In this document: piece by piece, positions 7,492 through 14,523 of the stretch
Layout: each line of letters opens with the position of its first letter
Numbering within the stretch: the first letter of the stretch is position 1
The notes under the pieces: generated by a model
Told to the model about the DNA's origin: nothing
Seen by the model: only the letters and a program-made list of their open reading frames with translations
Databases searched by the model: none
Program-made: the position numbers and the translations under genes
NCBI GenBank assembly: GCA_023417935.1
Contig: JAEZDY010000033.1
Coordinates: forward strand, 1 to 22,277
Direction of reading: 5' to 3'
DNA: 22,277 bases
Source of the DNA: Bacteroidota bacterium
Lineage (GTDB): Bacteria > Bacteroidota > Bacteroidia > Bacteroidales > Lentimicrobiaceae

Positions 7492-7537
7492 GGAAATAAA
7501 GGAGGATGTGCGGCGCAGCCGCACATCCTTCTTTCCT
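7492..7537. repeat. Array hairpin 3 (degenerate)
   Basis: Inner arms pair (GGATGTGCGGC with GCCGCACATCC) around a GCA loop at 7515-7517, but the right arm has lost the ATTT of the other copies and carries a C-to-T change, so the outer part no longer pairs perfectly. Confidence 0.8.
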
Positions 7538-7661
7538 CCCCTAAACATGAGCGCGATGAACCGTCATTCCGACGATAGGAGGAATCTCACTCATGATGGG
7601 TCACAATTAGCAAGGTTCCTCACTCCGTTCGGAATGACGGGCCTTGTTGCAGAGGAGGATG

Positions 7662-7710
7662 GGAAATAAAGGAGGATGTGCGGCTGCGCCGCACATCCTC
7701 CTTTATTTCC
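7662..7710. repeat. Array hairpin 4
   Basis: Perfect 23-bp arms (7662-7684 and 7688-7710) around a TGC loop. The loop is the only variable part between copies 1, 2, 4 and 5. Confidence 0.9.
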
Positions 7711-7831
7711 TTCCCTAAACATGAGCGCGATGAACCGTCATTCCGACGATAGGAGGAATCTCACTCGTGATAGTGCACAATCAGCAAGGTTCCTCACTCC
7801 GTTCGGAATGACGGGGGCTTGTTGCAGAGGA

Positions 7832-7890
7832 GGGAAGGAAATAAAGGAGGATGTGCGGCTGTGCCGCACATCCTCCTTTATTTCCTTCCC
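7832..7890. repeat. Array hairpin 5 (longest)
   Basis: Perfect 28-bp arms (7832-7859 and 7863-7890) around a TGT loop. The extra five pairs come from GGGAA/TTCCC, where copies 1, 2 and 4 have only a partial match. Confidence 0.9.
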
Positions 7891-8056
7891 TAAAAAACAT
7901 GCGCGATGAACCGTCATTCCGACGATAGGAGGAATCTCACTCGTGATGAGTCACAATTAGCAAGGTTCCTCGCTCCGTTCGGAATGACGGGGGGTGTTTC
8001 TTTCCTTCCGTCCGTAGCTACTACACATATGCAGTTAACTTGTAGTCAGCTCCAGT

Positions 8057-9133
8057 CTATTTAATTTCCCGCATCAGATTATCATCCCATTCGCCTGACG
8101 CTTCGACTATGGCGAGGGCACCGAGGCTGAAGGCTTCAATGAGGTTGTGATTCAGGTATACGTACCTGCCCGGCTGGCGGAACTGATATAACGCCGCAAT
8201 GGCTGAACCGCCGGGTACCTGCCAAGTTTCGTAGTTGGTTGCAGGCCTGTCGTTAAACGAACCACCAAGCCATACAAGATCGGCATGACCGCCAACGATA
8301 TGAATACGGGTATCGCGGTTTGCCTGGGATGTAATGAATAATACTTTATCGCCTTTATCCACCTTGAGGGAGTTTTCGCCTGTTAAGGCGCCCACCTTGC
8401 CATTGAATACCAGGTGACTAGGTGTGAGGGATTTCATGGTTTCAATGATATCAGCATAACCATCCATAGGCGTTTCGTAGGACTTATAATTTCCCTGTTC
8501 GTCCTTTGGGATGTAAAAGTCCTGTTCACCGATATAGAAAGCCTTGTCGTAGACCACTTCATCGCCATGTTCATCAGTAAGGCCTTCGCGGGGGAGTACC
8601 ATGATAGCACCGTTCATCCCTGAGATCACATGAAAAGGAACCATCAGTCCGCCGGGAGCGCAATGGTAAACGAAGACACCGGTTTTTGTAGCCTTAAACC
8701 TGAAAGTCTTGGTTTGTCCCGGCCCCACTTCCGACAGGTCGCCTCCACCCATAGCACCTGTAGCAGCGTGGAAGTCAATGTTGTGCATCATGGTGCTTGT
8801 AGTAGGGTTCTTTAAAGTAAGTTGCACATAATCATCCTGGTGAACCACAATAATAGGCCCGGGAACTGTGCCATTGAAGGTAAGTGCCCAGGTTTTTACA
8901 CCAGGCGCTATCTCTATCAGTTTCTCCTGTACCAGCAGCTCAACTGCCACTATTACGGGAGGGCCATCGGCTTTCTGTGTGTGTTCAGGCAGCGCAGGTG
9001 GATCAACAAGCCGTTGGGTTACTAATTTGATGTCTTCATCAATCTCATCAGCTTCAGCAAAAACAGATTTATTTCCACCGGAGTTGCAGCTAGCCATAAG
9101 CACTACGGTAAACAAAATGATCATATATTTCAT
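8057..9133 (-). CDS. nirK: Copper-containing nitrite reductase (lipoprotein NirK)
   Basis: 358 residues, two-cupredoxin type. It reduces nitrite to nitric oxide in the periplasm, the NO-forming step of denitrification. All metal ligands are visible. Type 1 copper: His117 and Cys158 (in VYHCAPGG), His168 (PFH) and Met173 (SGMNG). Type 2 copper: His122 (HNIDFHAATG), His157 and His329 (YLNHNLIEAFSLGA). The catalytic pair Asp120 and His278 (RIHIVGGHADLVW) is also present. The N-terminus MKYMIILFTVVLMASC is a lipoprotein signal with the lipid-bearing Cys16, so the enzyme is probably membrane-anchored, a common form in Gram-negative Bacteroidota. It has no fused cytochrome or extra cupredoxin domain. 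The rrf2 gene lies 16 bases upstream on the same strand, implying co-transcription. No other denitrification gene is in the window, suggesting partial denitrification or loci elsewhere. Confidence 0.95.
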   Translation of the reverse strand: MKYMIILFTVVLMASCNSGGNKSVFAEADEIDEDIKLVTQRLVDPPALPEHTQKADGPPVIVAVELLVQEKLIEIAPGVKTWALTFNGTVPGPIIVVHQDDYVQLTLKNPTTSTMMHNIDFHAATGAMGGGDLSEVGPGQTKTFRFKATKTGVFVYHCAPGGLMVPFHVISGMNGAIMVLPREGLTDEHGDEVVYDKAFYIGEQDFYIPKDEQGNYKSYETPMDGYADIIETMKSLTPSHLVFNGKVGALTGENSLKVDKGDKVLFITSQANRDTRIHIVGGHADLVWLGGSFNDRPATNYETWQVPGGSAIAALYQFRQPGRYVYLNHNLIEAFSLGALAIVEASGEWDDNLMREIK

Positions 9134-9149
9134 AACAAGTAGATTTTAG

Positions 9150-9596
9150 TTAAATGTTCATTAACCGGGCGTTAAGAACGGCCTTATTATTTTTTATTCT
9201 TGATGCAAGAATTTGAATTGTAGTATCAGATACAATTTTTCTAAGTTTTTCCCTTACCGGGGAATAGTCATTATGTAATGGGCATGGATTAATATCGGAA
9301 CACTCCTTAAGGCCAAATCCGCATTTGTAGAATAATTTGTCGCCCTCAAATACCTTGACCACTTCTACAAGCGAAATTGGTGATTCCATATCCTCAAAAT
9401 AGAATCCGCCGCCAGGGCCTTTTACTGAAAGAAGAAAATGTGATTTTACCAGAGATTGCACCACCTTACCGGTAAACTCTTTAGGTGCCGAGATATGGTT
9501 AGCAATTTCTTTAAAACCTGGTCTAATTCCGGCACTGTTCTGCAAATAAGTATAAACTAATGCCCTGACAGCATATTCAGTTGTTTTGCCAAACAT
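9150..9596 (-). CDS. Rrf2-family regulator, probable NO/nitrite-responsive Fe-S sensor
   Basis: 148 residues, the normal Rrf2 length. The winged helix occupies about residues 2-65 (FGKTTEYAVRALVYTYLQN, EIANHISAPKEFTGKVVQSL, KGPGGGFYF). Three cysteines, Cys92, Cys99 and Cys105, lie in YKCGFGLKECSDINPCPLH, a CX6CX5C spacing. NsrR has CX4CX5C and IscR CX5CX7C, so this is Fe-S-capable but not diagnostic of either. Because it directly precedes nirK, an NsrR-like NO sensor controlling NO production and detoxification is the best reading. It probably regulates its own operon through the inverted repeat at 9612-9628. Confidence 0.85.
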   Translation of the reverse strand: MFGKTTEYAVRALVYTYLQNSAGIRPGFKEIANHISAPKEFTGKVVQSLVKSHFLLSVKGPGGGFYFEDMESPISLVEVVKVFEGDKLFYKCGFGLKECSDINPCPLHNDYSPVREKLRKIVSDTTIQILASRIKNNKAVLNARLMNI

Positions 9597-9611
9597 AGTT
9601 AACTATTTGTT

Positions 9612-9628
9612 TATCTGATACATAGATA
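9612..9628 (-). promoter_or_regulatory. Candidate Rrf2 operator
   Basis: Inverted repeat TATCT-N7-AGATA, 17 bp in all, 16-32 bases upstream of the rrf2 start. Rrf2 proteins typically bind imperfect palindromes of this size over their own promoter. No clear TAnnTTTG element was found nearby. Confidence 0.4.
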
Positions 9629-9745
9629 CAACAAACAGCAAGAGAAAAAGACTTTGAGGTCTTTTATTTAACAAGGAAAATGGAAGGCTATCCGTTTAGA
9701 AATCCCCTCTAATCCTCAATCTCCCTTAAATTATACAATAATATT

Positions 9746-9753
9746 TATATTTG
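9746..9753 (+). promoter_or_regulatory. Candidate -7 element of the AraC gene
   Basis: TATATTTG is an exact TAnnTTTG match 61 bases upstream of the ATG at 9815. It lies in the divergent intergenic region shared with rrf2. Confidence 0.45.
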
Positions 9754-9814
9754 TCGTGCCACTATACAGCATCAATAAAACTGATTAAGCATTGAGCGTA
9801 TTGCCATAGACCAT

Positions 9815-10954
9815 ATGAAATATTTCTTTTTTATTGCAGCCTTCAATGCCTTGTTTTTTGCAATGCTGTTATTGCAGAAGAAGAAAGCAGCGCATGATAA
9901 AGTACTGTTTATCTGGTTGATATACCTTGGGTTGTATACGGGTTGCTATGCTTTGTTCAAGGATACGCTGTTTACCGGGTTTCATCTGCTTTCTGCTGGT
10001 TTTATTTCATTACTGATGCTACATGGCCCTTTCCTGTTCCTGTATATTTCGGCATTGATGGAACCTAAGTGGGAGTTTACTTCGAAAAGATTGCTCCATT
10101 TTATTCCATTTTTACTTTTCAACTTATATATACTGATTGCTTCCGCGATGCCCGAACTGGCTGAAAGAATCAGGCTGGATCATGTGGCGGGTGCGCACAG
10201 CGTTCCTTTGCTGTTTAAACTATTCCTGATACTTACTGCCTTGTCGGGGCCTGTGTATATTATCCTGTCAATAGGGCTTTTCAGGAAGTCAGACATTGAT
10301 ATTTTCAATAACCTTTTTTCGTCAGATGTAGTGAATCTCGACTGGTTAAGGAAGCTTGTGTATACCTTTGGGGTTATATGGACGGTGCTGATTATTTTCG
10401 CTACCATCCATCATGTTTTCAATCTCTTCTCCTGGATTTTCTGCACTAACGGTTTGTTTGTTGCTTTATCCCTTTTTATAATCCTGATAGGCTATTTCGG
10501 GTTAAAGCAAAAGGAGATCTTTATTCAGTTTCAAAAAGAAACCATCGAATATATTACCGAACCAAAGGCCAGATATGCCGGGGTGATGATCAAAGAGCAG
10601 GATCTGGAAGAATATGCCGGTAAAATATCCAACTTTATGCTCTCAGCTAAACCATACCTGGATGCCGATCTTACTCTTCCACAGTTGGCGGGTATGGTTG
10701 ATATTCCGGCACATCATCTTTCGCGGGTGATCAATGAGCAGTTTGGTATTAATTTCTTTGATTTTATCAATCAGTACCGGATTGAGGAGGTGAAGTTAAA
10801 AATTGACAATCCCCTGTATGATAATCTATCCCTCCTGGGTATTGCCTTCGAAAGTGGCTTTAACACCAAATCGGCCTTCAACAGGGTATTCAAAAAAATG
10901 ACCGGCATCACGCCCAGTGAATATAAAAAGAATAGGTACTACATTACAAAGTAG
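9815..10954 (+). CDS. AraC-family regulator with multi-pass membrane N-terminus
   Basis: 379 residues. The N-terminal ~235 residues hold about seven hydrophobic helices (for example 2-20, 31-48, 55-80, 92-110, 130-152, 185-205 and 212-232). Residues ~285-378 are a C-terminal AraC DNA-binding domain with two HTHs: LPQLAGMVDIPAHHLSRVIN and SLLGIAFESGFNTKSAFNRV, followed by FKKMTGITPSEYKKNR. This is a common Bacteroidota design in which a membrane sensor is directly joined to the DNA-binding part. It is transcribed away from rrf2-nirK. Its target is unknown; the co-directional DUF6448-like gene 61 bases downstream is the obvious candidate. Confidence 0.85.
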   Translation: MKYFFFIAAFNALFFAMLLLQKKKAAHDKVLFIWLIYLGLYTGCYALFKDTLFTGFHLLSAGFISLLMLHGPFLFLYISALMEPKWEFTSKRLLHFIPFLLFNLYILIASAMPELAERIRLDHVAGAHSVPLLFKLFLILTALSGPVYIILSIGLFRKSDIDIFNNLFSSDVVNLDWLRKLVYTFGVIWTVLIIFATIHHVFNLFSWIFCTNGLFVALSLFIILIGYFGLKQKEIFIQFQKETIEYITEPKARYAGVMIKEQDLEEYAGKISNFMLSAKPYLDADLTLPQLAGMVDIPAHHLSRVINEQFGINFFDFINQYRIEEVKLKIDNPLYDNLSLLGIAFESGFNTKSAFNRVFKKMTGITPSEYKKNRYYITK

Positions 10955-11015
10955 GTCGATTTGGCATTGCGCAGCTTATACTTTTGTCAGAAAATCATTA
11001 TTGCTAACAAAAAAA

Positions 11016-11681
11016 ATGAAGATGAAAACAAGAGTAATGAACACAAATGGGTCGGAGACAAGCGCAACTAAAACAAATGCAATGAAAACACGTGCGATTT
11101 ATTTGAAGACGATAATATTGGCAACACTGTTTATTTTAATGGGAAATTTTACGGCATCGGCACATTGCGATTCTTTTGATGGCCCAACGGTAAAAGATGC
11201 ACTTAAGGCACTTGAAACAAACAATGTTAACCTGGTTCTAAAGTGGATCACCAAAGATCAGGAGTCTGAAATCATAAGTCTGTTCAACAAAACCTATAGT
11301 CTGCGAGATGGAGATAAAGAAGTTTATTCAATCGTTGAAACACATTTCCTTGAAACCCTTGTAAGGCTACACCGTGAAACTGAAGGTGCACCTTATACAG
11401 GACTTAAACCGGCTGGCACCACTAAACCTATCATTCAGCTTAGCGACCAGGCATTGGTGGACCATGACATTGATGGTTTGCTCGTAAAGTTGAACAATCA
11501 TGTTGACAAGGTTTTACGCGCTAAATATGATAGAGTGGCAGAGCTGTCGAAAGTGAAAGACGATTCGCCTGATAAAGGTCGCGAGTATGTGGAGGCCTAC
11601 GTCGATTATACCCATACGCTGGAAGCCATACATGACATCGCTGACCAGGGAAGCGGGCACAGTGCGCATAAGCATGATTAA
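11016..11681 (+). CDS. Exported DUF6448-like protein
   Basis: 221 residues from the ATG at 11016. The frame is open from 10917 but that overlaps the AraC gene. A later ATG at 11082 gives a cleaner signal peptide (MKTRAIYLKTIILATLFILM, cleavage after TASA) and is a strong alternative; the stretch between the two starts is polar and looks like an upstream extension. The mature protein starts HCDSFDGPTVKDALKALETN, then VLKWI, FLETLVRLHRETEGAPYTGL, GREYVEAYVDYTHTLEAIHD and a His-rich tail. This matches what I know as DUF6448, a family of unknown function found in bacteria and archaea. The conserved N-terminal HCD and the tail histidines could bind metal, which is a guess. It ends 27 bases before the convergent response regulator. 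Confidence 0.7.
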   Translation: MKMKTRVMNTNGSETSATKTNAMKTRAIYLKTIILATLFILMGNFTASAHCDSFDGPTVKDALKALETNNVNLVLKWITKDQESEIISLFNKTYSLRDGDKEVYSIVETHFLETLVRLHRETEGAPYTGLKPAGTTKPIIQLSDQALVDHDIDGLLVKLNNHVDKVLRAKYDRVAELSKVKDDSPDKGREYVEAYVDYTHTLEAIHDIADQGSGHSAHKHD

Positions 11682-11708
11682 TGTTGTCGACATACAAGAG
11701 ATTGCCGC

Positions 11709-12461
11709 TTATTGATCAAGCCACGCCCGGAACTCCTGAATTCTTTCACGAGCAACAATGATGTCGTTTTCGTCAAAGCCGTCTAATTTGATCTTCAGGC
11801 GGCTGTTTGACCAGGCGGTGATGTTGCTGCAGGCGGTGAAGGAGATGATGTACCTGCGGTTTATCCGGAAGAATTTGTGCGGGTCGAGCAGGTTTTCAAT
11901 GTGATCGAGGGCGTATTCGATGGCGTAGTTTCTGTTTGAGGCTGTGTGCAGGTAGGTTGCTTTTTCGAGGCTGTAAAAGGCTGTTATTTGTTCCACCGGT
12001 ATGCTCCTGATCTTATCACCGGCTTTAACAAGGAACCGCGACTTATATTCAGTGGCGGTTCTGTTTTTGGTGAGAGCCAGTAATTTGTCGAATTCAATCA
12101 GAGGATTGAACCTCTTAACTTTTTCAATTGATTGCCTGAGTCGCTCCTCCTCCACCGGTTTGAGCAGGTAATCGATGCCGTTGGTTTTGAAAGCTTCAAT
12201 GGCATAGTGATCCCAGGCAGTGGTGAAGATAATGGGACAGGTTACGGCAACAGTTTTAAATATCTGGAAACTGATACCATCGGCAAGCTGAATGTCGGAG
12301 AATATCAGATCGGGCATATTTCCGGCCTCTGAAAGAAAGGCAACTGAATCGCGCACAGTCTCAAACCTTCCGCGGATAATCATCTCAGGGGCTGTTTTGA
12401 GTATCAGCCGTTCGAGATGGTTTGCTGCTCTTGCTTCGTCTTCAATTATTATTGCTTTCAT
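11709..12461 (-). CDS. LytTR-family response regulator
   Basis: 250 residues. The receiver domain spans 1-~115 with the acidic pair Glu7/Asp8, phosphoacceptor Asp56 (LIFSDIQLADG), Thr80/Thr81 and Lys101 (DYLLKPVEEERL). A linker leads to a LytTR DNA-binding domain at about 143-248 (KAGDKIRSIPVEQITAFYSL, FFRINRRYIISF, ending RIQEFRAWLDQ). It is the last gene of the four-gene receptor operon and follows its partner kinase by 136 bases. LytTR proteins bind two direct repeats about two helical turns apart, which are found upstream of the receptor gene at 16786-16817. Confidence 0.92.
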   Translation of the reverse strand: MKAIIIEDEARAANHLERLILKTAPEMIIRGRFETVRDSVAFLSEAGNMPDLIFSDIQLADGISFQIFKTVAVTCPIIFTTAWDHYAIEAFKTNGIDYLLKPVEEERLRQSIEKVKRFNPLIEFDKLLALTKNRTATEYKSRFLVKAGDKIRSIPVEQITAFYSLEKATYLHTASNRNYAIEYALDHIENLLDPHKFFRINRRYIISFTACSNITAWSNSRLKIKLDGFDENDIIVARERIQEFRAWLDQ

Positions 12462-12597
12462 TATTAACTCTCAATATTAACCTGACATTATAGATTATTC
12501 ATTACCCTTTTGAAATCTGCAACTGTCATACTTGTTTTCATCTGTAAACAACAACCAGTCTCGTTCATTAACTATCTTTCAACTGCAGCTGTACATT

Positions 12598-13689
12598 TCA
12601 TTTAATATCCGCAAACAACAAAGGAACCTGAACGCTGAATTGTTCGTTGGTTTCATTAACAATCACTTCTTTAGCGGTAAAGAAGCTGTACTGCTGTTTT
12701 ATATTCCTGAGTCCGGTATTGCTCGACGGTTCACCCGACTGTTTTGGTTGCTTTGGGTTTTCAACAATTATATAGTCGCCGTTGATGCTCACTTTTACAT
12801 CAAGGGGAAATTTTTCAGATATCTCGTTGTGTTTTACGGCATTTTCAATGAGCAATTGTAGGGTCATGGGTACAATAAGGACTTCGTGGTAAGTACCGGT
12901 AGGGATATCAGGCGATGTACCGTCCTGGATATTTGGTTTTTTACCGATCTGGATATCGAGCCTGAGCTTATCGCCGAAACGGGTCTTTAACAAGTAACCA
13001 TATGAATCGATAAAACGGAGTTCGTCATGGAGTGACACCAGTTCCTTATCGCGACTATCGAGCACATAATGAAAGAGGTCTCCCAGTTGCCTGATAAAGC
13101 TAACAGCCTGTTTTTGATCGGTGTAAACCAAATCACTCAACACGTTGAGGCTGTTGAACAGGAAGTGGGGATTTATCTGGTTACGCAGGGACTCATACTT
13201 GTAAACCATCATTTCAGTTTTAAGCTCAGCCTCTTTGATCTGGGCCTTGCGCCATGATTTGAAGAACCCGACGGCGGTGAAAACAAGGGATATAAATAAA
13301 GATATGCCAAGGGCAAAAAGCACTGAACCCGCATTGCCAGGCCATAACTGTGCCGGTGTTATGCCCAGCACAAGGTAGTACATGACGGTTTGCACCAGAA
13401 TAAATGCAAAGATGGACCATGACAACAGGCTGATTACCTGCACAATGGTCCGCCTTATCGGGAACTCAAGCCAACTGATCTTTTTTTCGAGGAATGTAAT
13501 GATCATTACCGGCCCTATCCATTGGGTTGTGCTTATGGTAAACGACCAGAGCAGACTGATGAAAAAGGTTTCAGGACTATTGAAAGCCTCCTTAAAGAAA
13601 GCAAGCAGCACAAAGAATGACACCACCAGGTTTGCCAGTAGAAACCATGCAACATCAGTTAGTTTTTTATATCGGGAGCTCGTATTCAT
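12598..13689 (-). CDS. LytS-type membrane histidine kinase
   Basis: 363 residues. Four transmembrane helices are likely (about 13-33, 43-63, 83-108 and 122-143) with no large extracellular domain, so the signal is probably sensed in the membrane. A short coiled linker leads to a His_kinase domain: His175 in NQINPHFLFNSLN is the phosphorylation site. The N box is at ~281-288 (IENAVKHN) and the G box at ~325-330 (TGLRNI), as in LytS/YehU kinases. Residues 246-267 contain an irregular IQIG/IQDG/IPTG micro-repeat, an odd insert before the ATP-binding part. Partner of the downstream LytTR regulator. Confidence 0.92.
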   Translation of the reverse strand: MNTSSRYKKLTDVAWFLLANLVVSFFVLLAFFKEAFNSPETFFISLLWSFTISTTQWIGPVMIITFLEKKISWLEFPIRRTIVQVISLLSWSIFAFILVQTVMYYLVLGITPAQLWPGNAGSVLFALGISLFISLVFTAVGFFKSWRKAQIKEAELKTEMMVYKYESLRNQINPHFLFNSLNVLSDLVYTDQKQAVSFIRQLGDLFHYVLDSRDKELVSLHDELRFIDSYGYLLKTRFGDKLRLDIQIGKKPNIQDGTSPDIPTGTYHEVLIVPMTLQLLIENAVKHNEISEKFPLDVKVSINGDYIIVENPKQPKQSGEPSSNTGLRNIKQQYSFFTAKEVIVNETNEQFSVQVPLLFADIK

Positions 13690-13802
13690 TCTCTATGGTA
13701 TTGGGAATATGTATTTTACTGCGCGTGTCACCATTCTTACAGCATGATCAATCACTTTAAGATGTATGATGGTATTATGTAAAGTTGGATGTGTAAATAT
13801 AA

Positions 13803-14444
13803 TTATAAATTGCATTCCTTAACGATGCCTTCAAGCTGGTGCTTTCCCCATGAAGGGTGCAATAGTGACTTCAGAACGTAGTTATCCCAGTCATTGAGAA
13901 GTTCCCGGGCCTGCACGCAATTTTCCTTGGTATCCTTGCCAAAGAATTGCGCCATGCCCATTTCATTCTGTATCTTCAGCAACCTGGCACGGGGATTTGC
14001 AGGTTCAATGCCCAGTGCTGAACCTACGGCCTTTGATGCCAGCATACTGTATTTTTGTCCTCTCTCAGCAGGGTTTACCACAAGGCGTGCTGAATAGAAC
14101 ATGCCCTGGAGTGTTAAGATTTCAGGCTCACCGGGAGCCATTTCAATAATGGTAGTAAGAGACTTCTCAGCTACATCGAGGTATGAATCCTTCAGGGCAG
14201 GGTCAGTTTCCATAAAGCTCATCACAATGTGACTGTGCGCATGATAGTAGTAAGGCAGCCACTCTGACTTCACCGTGTTTGCGATATTCAGGAACCGGTT
14301 GCCCGATGCCCTCATATCATCTATGTTTTTACTATTGGCATACTGGCCGAGACTTTCGCCCATTGCCTGGTAATATTCGCCATTTTGCGAAAATGATGTA
14401 AGTGTTGTAATTAATAGTGCGAGGGTTAATGTGATGGTTTTCAT
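13803..14444 (-). CDS. Exported helical (TPR-like) protein of the receptor operon
   Basis: 213 residues with a signal peptide (MKTITLTLALLITTLTSF, then SQ). The mature chain is helical. Pairs such as EYYQAMGESLGQYANSKN, WLPYYYHAHSHIVMSF and SYLDVAEKSLTTIIEMAPGE look like degenerate tetratricopeptide repeats. The function is not recognised. It sits 79 bases after the receptor gene and 113 bases before the kinase, so it is probably a periplasmic partner of the receptor or a link between receptor and kinase. No metal or catalytic motif is apparent. Confidence 0.7.
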   Translation of the reverse strand: MKTITLTLALLITTLTSFSQNGEYYQAMGESLGQYANSKNIDDMRASGNRFLNIANTVKSEWLPYYYHAHSHIVMSFMETDPALKDSYLDVAEKSLTTIIEMAPGEPEILTLQGMFYSARLVVNPAERGQKYSMLASKAVGSALGIEPANPRARLLKIQNEMGMAQFFGKDTKENCVQARELLNDWDNYVLKSLLHPSWGKHQLEGIVKECNL

Positions 14445-14523
14445 TTGTTTAAGGGTTTTATGTTAATGATACTTGAATTTGCGTTTAATCAGTCTTTAAA
14501 TAATTTGGTTGGCTCGTAAGCCT

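Larger units (their letters stand above)
6925..7995. repeat. 1.07-kb array of nested inverted repeats with five long hairpins
   Basis: No gene is present. The array is built from three parts. Part 1 is a ~30-base unit containing TTCCTCACT (11 copies, one as TTCCTCGCT), often preceded by CAATCAGCAAGG or CAATTAGCAAGG. Part 2 is a long hairpin core, five copies. Part 3 is a right part with AACATGAGCGCGATGAA (AACATGCGCGATGAA in the last unit) and GTCATTCCGACGATAGGAGG. Parts 1 and 3 are themselves imperfect inverted repeats (GGAATGACGG against CCGTCATTCC), so each unit is a hairpin within a hairpin. Core-to-core distances are 209, about 241, 169 and 175 bases, varying with the number of 30-base units. 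GTCATTCCG...GAGGAATCT repeats are, to my knowledge, common between genes in Bacteroidota. Confidence 0.9.

Noticed and set aside
6925..7995. CRISPR-like array
   Set aside because: Repeats are long nested inverted repeats with 169-241-base periods and repeated spacers; real CRISPR spacers are unique and similar in length. No cas gene is present.
9815..9881. Assigning the AraC gene to regulation of nirK
   Set aside because: It is divergent from rrf2-nirK, but there is no shared site evidence and the Rrf2 protein already provides a local regulator.
12132..12480. Plus-strand open frames opposite the LytTR regulator (also 13069-13747 opposite the kinase and 15255-16119 opposite the receptor)
   Set aside because: Antisense shadows of well-supported genes, without motifs of their own.
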